From assembly GCF_014041935.1 (NCBI RefSeq), contig NZ_CP059491.1:1426001-1490000 (forward strand): 64,000 bases of DNA, read 5' to 3'. A program made the translations under genes and the position numbers. Source of the stretch: Gordonia jinghuaiqii (GTDB taxonomy: Bacteria > Actinomycetota > Actinomycetes > Mycobacteriales > Mycobacteriaceae). Of this stretch, positions 59,602-64,000 are shown one piece after another; within the stretch, counting starts at the first letter, position 1, and each line of letters starts with the position of its first letter. Under the pieces are notes generated by a model that was given only the letters and a program-made list of their open reading frames with translations, did no database searches and had not been told where the DNA came from.

Positions 59602-60637
59602 CGGCGAGCTTGACGCCCTTGGCGGCCAGCCACGGCACGGGATCGATCTTGGTGTTGCCACCCTTCCACACCTCGAAGTGCAGGTGCGGGCCGAAGGAGA
59701 AGCCCTCGTTGCCGACCAGGGCGATCACGTCGCCGGCGGTGACGCGCTGGCCTGCGCTCACCAGGACGCCCGAGGACGACATGTGGCCGTACATGGTCAC
59801 GGTGCCGTCGGCGGCCTGGATCTGGACCCAGTGGCCGTAGCCGGAGGCGGGTTCGGCCTTGATGACGACGCCGTCGGTGGCGGCATGGATGGGCGTGCCG
59901 AGCGGCGCGGCCATGTCGATCCCGCCGTGCATGGTGCCCCAGCGCATGGCGAAGGCGGACGTGAAGTCGTACTTGCCGAGCGGGATCGGCGAGGTGAACA
60001 GCGGGCGCCGGGCGAGTGCATCGCGGCGGGCCTCGTCGGCGGCCATCTTGGCGCCGACACCCAGCTGGTTGGAGAAGACGTTCATCTGGTCGGTCGGTGC
60101 CGCTGCGGCGGCAACTCCGGGACCGAGCTCCACCGGGGCGGCTGCATCGTTCACGGCAGCGGCGTTGACCGGTGCGGCGGCGGGAGCGTCCTCGGCGGTG
60201 CCCACCTGGGACACGGCGGCGACGGCCGCGCCGGCGGCCATGGCGATCAGTGCTGCGCGGCCACCCTTGAGGGCGTTCGGCGGAGCGGCGATGCGGTGCT
60301 TGCCGCCGCGGCGGACGCGACTGCCCGCCGGGTTCGTGCGGAACTGCGGATGATCGGCCTCGTCCTCGGAATCGTCGTCGACGAGGATGTCGAGCTCGGC
60401 GCCTTCGACGTCGAAGGGCTCGTCATGCCGGTACTGATCGAACTCGTGCTCGGGGATCAGGATGTCCTGGGTGATCTCCGAGCGGGTCGGGCGGTAGTAG
60501 CCCTTCCAGGACGACGGGGTCCAGGCGGCGTCGTCGGACGTCTCGCGAGAATCGGTGGCCGCGAAGTCGAAGTCGTAATCGCTGAGATCGTGACCGGAGG
60601 CGTCGTCGTAGTCGACAACGGGGATGATCGTCGTCAT
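59588..60637 (-). CDS. M23 family metallopeptidase, LysM-less, Rv0950c-like
   Basis: About 349 residues. An acidic N-terminal region of 150 residues precedes one hydrophobic helix (AALIAMAAGAAVAAVSQVG) and an Ala-rich linker. The C-terminal LytM/M23 domain has MRWGTMHGGIDMAAPLG (first His and Asp), GVVIKAEPASGYGHWVQIQ and GPHLHFEVWKGG (HxH), so all zinc ligands are present. It probably cleaves peptidoglycan cross-bridges outside the membrane. The start is uncertain: ATG 60637 has GGAGGAG directly before it, TTG 60664 is an alternative. It diverges from sucC and shares a 506-base gap with it, which contains a CRP-type site. Confidence 0.82.
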   Translation of the reverse strand: MTTIIPVVDYDDASGHDLSDYDFDFAATDSRETSDDAAWTPSSWKGYYRPTRSEITQDILIPEHEFDQYRHDEPFDVEGAELDILVDDDSEDEADHPQFRTNPAGSRVRRGGKHRIAAPPNALKGGRAALIAMAAGAAVAAVSQVGTAEDAPAAAPVNAAAVNDAAAPVELGPGVAAAAAPTDQMNVFSNQLGVGAKMAADEARRDALARRPLFTSPIPLGKYDFTSAFAMRWGTMHGGIDMAAPLGTPIHAATDGVVIKAEPASGYGHWVQIQAADGTVTMYGHMSSSGVLVSAGQRVTAGDVIALVGNEGFSFGPHLHFEVWKGGNTKIDPVPWLAAKGVKLAGYTG

Positions 60638-61143
60638 CTCCTCCGCTGTGTAGTCATCGATCAACCCGCCCGATCGGACGCGGCTCGATCCGCGTGAGAC
60701 ACCAGGTCCCGCCAAATCGTCCACCTCATCTCTTCGTTCTCGCGGATTCGAAGGTACCGTCCGTAATCCTTCTGTGACCAACCGCTGAAGCCGACGGTAA
60801 CGAAATGATTGCGGCAAGTCCAACCGTGCGGCGCGGCTTCTCGCGTTTTTGTGAGCTGAGTCACACGATTTCGACGGGTTCGTCGTGATTGTGAATCCGT
60901 GGTTCAGCTCCGTGAAAATCTCTGTGTCCGGTATGTGTCAATGCCGTCCCGTATTGAACACGGTGCCCCTCGCGCTCGTGACGCCGCCCCCCGTGTGCGG
61001 CACCCGTCGCGAGACCCGACCGAGCGAGTGATCTGTCGCACAAGCACAGGGTGCGCCCGTAGTGGCGATTCAGGACAGGTTTAAAGTCCGATATGGCCCG
61101 CATTACACCCTTGCGCGGGCAAATCTACGAGATGGTGAGCTGA
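60638..61143. other. Intergenic region between M23 peptidase and sucC
   Basis: This 506-base gap has no gene I can support on either strand. It must hold the divergent promoters for the peptidase and sucCD. It contains a perfect TGTGA-N6-TCACA site and a TAAAGT hexamer (61083-61088), which could be the -10 of a sucC promoter with a leader of about 50 bases. I looked for a cyclic di-AMP-type leader before the peptidase and did not recognise one. Confidence 0.6.
60850..60865. promoter_or_regulatory. Perfect CRP/GlxR-type site TGTGA-N6-TCACA
   Basis: TGTGAGCTGAGTCACA matches the consensus of cAMP receptor protein family regulators in mycobacteria and corynebacteria in all ten conserved positions. 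It lies 213 bases before the peptidase ATG and about 280 before the sucC ATG, so it could serve either gene. Confidence 0.65.
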
Positions 61144-62307
61144 ATGGATCTCTTCGAATACCAGGCGAAGGAACTGTTCGCCAAGCACGGGGTTCCCACC
61201 ACACCCGGTCGGGTGACCGATGATGCCGCCGACGCGCGGGCGATCGCCGAGGAAATCGGCAAGCCTGTGATGATCAAGGCCCAGGTCAAGACCGGTGGAC
61301 GTGGCAAGGCAGGCGGCGTGAAGTACGCCGCCACCCCGGACGACGCGCAGTCCCACGCTTCCAACATCCTTGGCCTCGACATCAAGGGCCACGTCGTGAA
61401 GAAGCTGTTGGTCGCCGAGGCCAGCGACATCGCGGAGGAGTACTACATCTCCTTCCTGCTCGATCGCTCGAACCGCACCTACCTGGCCATGTGCTCGGTC
61501 GAGGGCGGCATGGAGATCGAAGAGGTCGCGGCAACCAAGCCCGAGCGCCTCGCGAAGGTCGCCGTCGACGCCGTCAAGGGTGTCGACCTGGAAACCGCGC
61601 GCTCGATCGCCGAGCAGGGTCATCTGCCTGCCGAGGTGCTCGACGCAGCAGCGGTCACCATCGCAAAGCTGTGGGAGGTCTTCGTCAAGGAGGACGCTCT
61701 CCTCGTCGAGGTGAACCCCCTCGTCCGTACGCCTGACGACAAGATCCTGGCCCTCGACGGCAAGGTCACCCTCGACGCCAATGCGGACTTCCGTCAGCCC
61801 GGCCACGAGGAGTTCGAGGATCGCGACGCCACCGATCCTCTGGAGCTCAAGGCCAAGGAGAACGACCTCAACTACGTCAAGCTCGACGGCGAGGTCGGCA
61901 TCATCGGCAACGGCGCGGGTCTGGTCATGTCGACCCTCGACGTCGTCGCCTACGCCGGTGAGAAGCACAACGGCGTCAAGCCCGCCAACTTCCTCGACAT
62001 CGGTGGCGGCGCCTCGGCCGAGGTCATGGCCGCCGGCCTCGACGTCATCCTGAACGACGAGCAGGTCAAGAGCGTCTTCGTGAACGTCTTCGGCGGCATC
62101 ACCGCGTGTGACGCGGTTGCCAACGGCATCGTCGGCGCGTTGGAGAAGCTGGGGTCGGAGGCCAACAAGCCGCTCGTCGTCCGCCTCGACGGCAACAAGG
62201 TCGACGAAGGCCGCAAGATCCTGGCCGATGCGAACCACCCGTTGGTCACGCTCGCCGAAACCATGGACTCGGGCGCCGACAAGGCCGCCGAGCTGGCGAG
62301 CAAGTAA
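61144..62307 (+). CDS. sucC: Succinyl-CoA synthetase (ADP-forming), beta subunit
   Basis: A 387-residue ATP-grasp protein. [62 protein letters not shown] and [20 protein letters not shown] are all canonical. With SucD it makes ATP (or GTP) from succinyl-CoA in the TCA cycle. GGTGAG lies 5 bases before ATG 61144. sucD follows after 14 bases. The pair lies in the conserved order after pcrA and the M23 peptidase. Confidence 0.96.
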   Translation: MDLFEYQAKELFAKHGVPTTPGRVTDDAADARAIAEEIGKPVMIKAQVKTGGRGKAGGVKYAATPDDAQSHASNILGLDIKGHVVKKLLVAEASDIAEEYYISFLLDRSNRTYLAMCSVEGGMEIEEVAATKPERLAKVAVDAVKGVDLETARSIAEQGHLPAEVLDAAAVTIAKLWEVFVKEDALLVEVNPLVRTPDDKILALDGKVTLDANADFRQPGHEEFEDRDATDPLELKAKENDLNYVKLDGEVGIIGNGAGLVMSTLDVVAYAGEKHNGVKPANFLDIGGGASAEVMAAGLDVILNDEQVKSVFVNVFGGITACDAVANGIVGALEKLGSEANKPLVVRLDGNKVDEGRKILADANHPLVTLAETMDSGADKAAELASK

Positions 62308-62321
62308 GGGAGCCACGGAAA

Positions 62322-63224
62322 ATGTCGATCTTTCTGAACAAAGACAACAAGGTGATCGTCCAGGGCATCACCGGCGGTGAGGGCACCAAGCACACCGCCC
62401 TGATGCTGAAGGCCGGCACCAACGTCGTCGGCGGTGTCAACGCGCGCAAGGCCGGCACCACCGTCAGCCACGTCGACGCCGACGGCAACAACGTCGAACT
62501 GCCGGTGTTCGCCTCGGTCGCCGAGGCGATGAAGGAGACCGGGGCCGACACCTCGATCGCTTTCGTCCCGCCGAAGTTCTCCAAGGACGCCATCATCGAG
62601 GCGATCGACGCGGAGATCCCGCTGCTGGTCGTCATCACCGAGGGCATCCCCGTGCAGGACTCCGCGTTCGCGTGGGCCTACAACGTGGAGAAGGGCGCCA
62701 AGACCCGCATCATCGGGCCGAACTGCCCCGGCATCATCACCCCCGGTGAGGCGCTGGTCGGCATCACGCCGAACAACATCACCGGCAAGGGCCCCATCGG
62801 TCTGGTCTCCAAGTCGGGCACCCTGACCTACCAGATGATGTACGAGCTGCGCGATCTCGGCTTCTCGACCGCCATCGGCATCGGCGGCGACCCGGTCATC
62901 GGGACCACCCACATCGACGCCATCGAGGCGTTCGAGAAGGACCCGGAGACCAAGCTGATCGTGATGATCGGTGAGATCGGTGGCGACGCCGAGGAGCGTG
63001 CCGCCGACTACATCAAGGCCAACGTCTCCAAGCCGGTCGTCGGCTACGTCGCGGGCTTCACCGCGCCGGAGGGCAAGACGATGGGTCACGCCGGTGCGAT
63101 CGTGTCCGGTAGCTCCGGCACCGCGCAGGCCAAGAAGGAGGCCCTCGAGGCCGCAGGCGTGAAGGTCGGCAAGACGCCGTCCGAGACCGCCACGCTGGCC
63201 CGGGAGCTCTACGACGCCCTGTAA
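62322..63224 (+). CDS. sucD: Succinyl-CoA synthetase (ADP-forming), alpha subunit
   Basis: A 300-residue subunit that binds CoA and carries the phosphohistidine. The CoA-binding part has [20 protein letters not shown] and [32 protein letters not shown] and [29 protein letters not shown] (in abutting parts) follow; the active histidine is H256 in [24 protein letters not shown] lies before ATG 62322. A strong intrinsic terminator follows 32 bases after the stop. Confidence 0.96.
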   Translation: MSIFLNKDNKVIVQGITGGEGTKHTALMLKAGTNVVGGVNARKAGTTVSHVDADGNNVELPVFASVAEAMKETGADTSIAFVPPKFSKDAIIEAIDAEIPLLVVITEGIPVQDSAFAWAYNVEKGAKTRIIGPNCPGIITPGEALVGITPNNITGKGPIGLVSKSGTLTYQMMYELRDLGFSTAIGIGGDPVIGTTHIDAIEAFEKDPETKLIVMIGEIGGDAEERAADYIKANVSKPVVGYVAGFTAPEGKTMGHAGAIVSGSSGTAQAKKEALEAAGVKVGKTPSETATLARELYDAL

Positions 63225-63256
63225 GCCTGTCAGTACCGGAAGCCAGGTACCGAAAA

Positions 63257-63286
63257 GCCCGAGCGGGTTTGCCGCTCGGGCTTTTT
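63257..63286. terminator. Intrinsic terminator, bidirectional
   Basis: GCCCGAGCGG pairs perfectly with CCGCTCGGGC around GTTTG and is followed by TTTTT; AAAA precedes the stem, so it also works for the convergent HNH gene on the minus strand. Confidence 0.9.
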
Positions 63287-63325
63287 CGTGTCCGGTTCGT
63301 CTCGTTGACCGCCTCGGAGGTCCGG

Positions 63326-64000
63326 CTATTCGCAGGCGACCCCGTCGCCGTCCCGATCGAGCTTGGCGCGATAGCCGGGCTGGCCGGCGTACAGCGGTGC
63401 GGCGCCGGCCGCACGGGCCGCCGAGCAGTTGGCGAAGTACGCCGACGACGGACCCTCGGCCGGCGGGGCGTAGGCAGGAGGCGGTGTGTAGGTGGGTGTC
63501 GGGGTGGGTGCGGGCGCCGGGGTGCGGGTTCGCGGCGGTGACGGAGTGGCGGTCGAGGTGCGTGTCTGCCCGGATGGGGACCCGGTCGACGGGCCGGAAG
63601 CGCCGCACCCGGTCAGAACGCTTGTGATGGAGGCCTTCTCGGCCTGGGTCACCCACAGCTTGTAGGCGGCTTTCACCTCGACCTGACGACTCACGTAGGT
63701 GCATCGGTAGCTCTTGTTCGGTGGCAGCCAGGTGGCGGCGTCGCCGGCGCCCTTCTGTTGGTTGGTGGGACCGTCCACCGCCTGCAGATTTCGCGGATCG
63801 TTGGCGAAGTCGGCACGCTGCGCAGCCGAGAGTTGTTGCGCGCCTTTCTGCCACGCGTCCGACAAGGCCACGACGTGATCGATCTGCACCGCCGACGAGG
63901 TGCTCTGGCCGCGGACGAATCGGATCGTGGTGCCGGTGTAGGGGTCGGCGAGTGACCCGGACAGGACTGCGCACCCGTGGGAACCCGCTTTGACGGCGAT
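63326..64000 (-). CDS. HNH endonuclease family protein with excalibur domain (5' end outside window)
   Basis: The frame stays open to the right edge, so the N-terminus is missing; 224 residues are visible. The nuclease part has DPYTGTTIRFVRGQ, QIDHVVALSDAWQKGAQQL and RNLQAVDGPTNQQKGAGDA, with WLPPNKSYRCTYVSRQVEVK, the pattern of the DUF1524/GmrSD C-terminal HNH group. A proline/threonine-rich linker (TPAPAPTPTPTYTPPPAYAP) joins it to a C-terminal excalibur calcium-binding motif: YFANCSAARAAGAAPLYAGQ then LDRDGDGVACE. This plan is typical of secreted nucleases. Target is unknown. Confidence 0.82.
   Translation of the reverse strand: MAVKAGSHGCAVLSGSLADPYTGTTIRFVRGQSTSSAVQIDHVVALSDAWQKGAQQLSAAQRADFANDPRNLQAVDGPTNQQKGAGDAATWLPPNKSYRCTYVSRQVEVKAAYKLWVTQAEKASITSVLTGCGASGPSTGSPSGQTRTSTATPSPPRTRTPAPAPTPTPTYTPPPAYAPPAEGPSSAYFANCSAARAAGAAPLYAGQPGYRAKLDRDGDGVACE

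Noticed and set aside
60638..60860. Cyclic di-AMP riboswitch upstream of the M23 peptidase gene
   Set aside because: Such riboswitches often precede peptidoglycan-peptidase genes, but the conserved core could not be recognised in this leader. A covariance-model search would decide.

Overview
The window reads as chromosomal DNA of a Gordonia-like member of the Mycobacteriales. The evidence is very high G+C, frequent GTG and occasional TTG starts, many leaderless promoters (a TANNNT hexamer 4-9 bases before a start codon), a latex-clearing protein gene, and gene orders shared with Mycobacterium tuberculosis. Three such blocks are visible: ctpE with an antitoxin/toxin pair (Rv0908-Rv0910 type), a putB/pruA/PucR-regulator proline block (Rv1186c-Rv1188 type), and pgi / chorismate mutase / uvrD1 / M23 peptidase / sucC / sucD (Rv0946c-Rv0952 type). 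No phage, transposase or CRISPR array is visible.

Layout. 0-3 kb: the tail of a CoA-linked catabolic cluster (SDR, enoyl-CoA hydratase, MDR reductase) ending in a broken ferredoxin-reductase remnant. 3-7 kb: an XdhC-like gene diverging from two tandem paralogues of unknown function, apparently translated behind an 8-codon leaderless leader ORF. 7-12 kb: a lactone oxidase / PLP aldolase / TetR operon and an MBL-fold hydrolase. 12-16 kb: ctpE and its TA pair, split by a 3-methyladenine glycosylase gene. 16-21 kb: a substrate-binding/VWA protein and a compact flavin-transfer operon (FMN lipoprotein, ApbE, RnfD-like membrane reductase). 21-29 kb: proline catabolism, type III glutamine synthetase and gamma-glutamyltransferase, all glutamate/glutamine linked. 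29-36 kb: three MFS exporters with TetR regulators. 36-39 kb: rubber oxygenase Lcp and a membrane acyltransferase. 39-44 kb: tRNA-Arg, a GlxA-type regulator, SDR, cobF, a fetB-like remnant, cysQ and an Fpg/Nei glycosylase. 44-49.5 kb: an orphan response regulator followed by a tightly coupled four-gene operon (TPP enzyme, SRPBCC protein, KAS III-like enzyme, HisC-like aminotransferase). This looks like a small undescribed biosynthetic pathway and is the strongest discovery candidate. 49.5-64 kb: SDR, hypothetical gene, pgi, chorismate mutase, two membrane/exported proteins, pcrA, M23 peptidase, sucCD and a secreted HNH nuclease cut by the right edge.

A second theme is short tandem repeats of 14-24 bp at the 3' ends of genes. 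In several cases the repeat unit contains or begins with the stop codon (11.76, 49.4, 50.3 and 59.6 kb; a fifth array at 50.9 kb lies just after a stop). These arrays reach into the next gene's start or intergenic space. All function calls rest on reading motifs and remembered family features; no database search was run.
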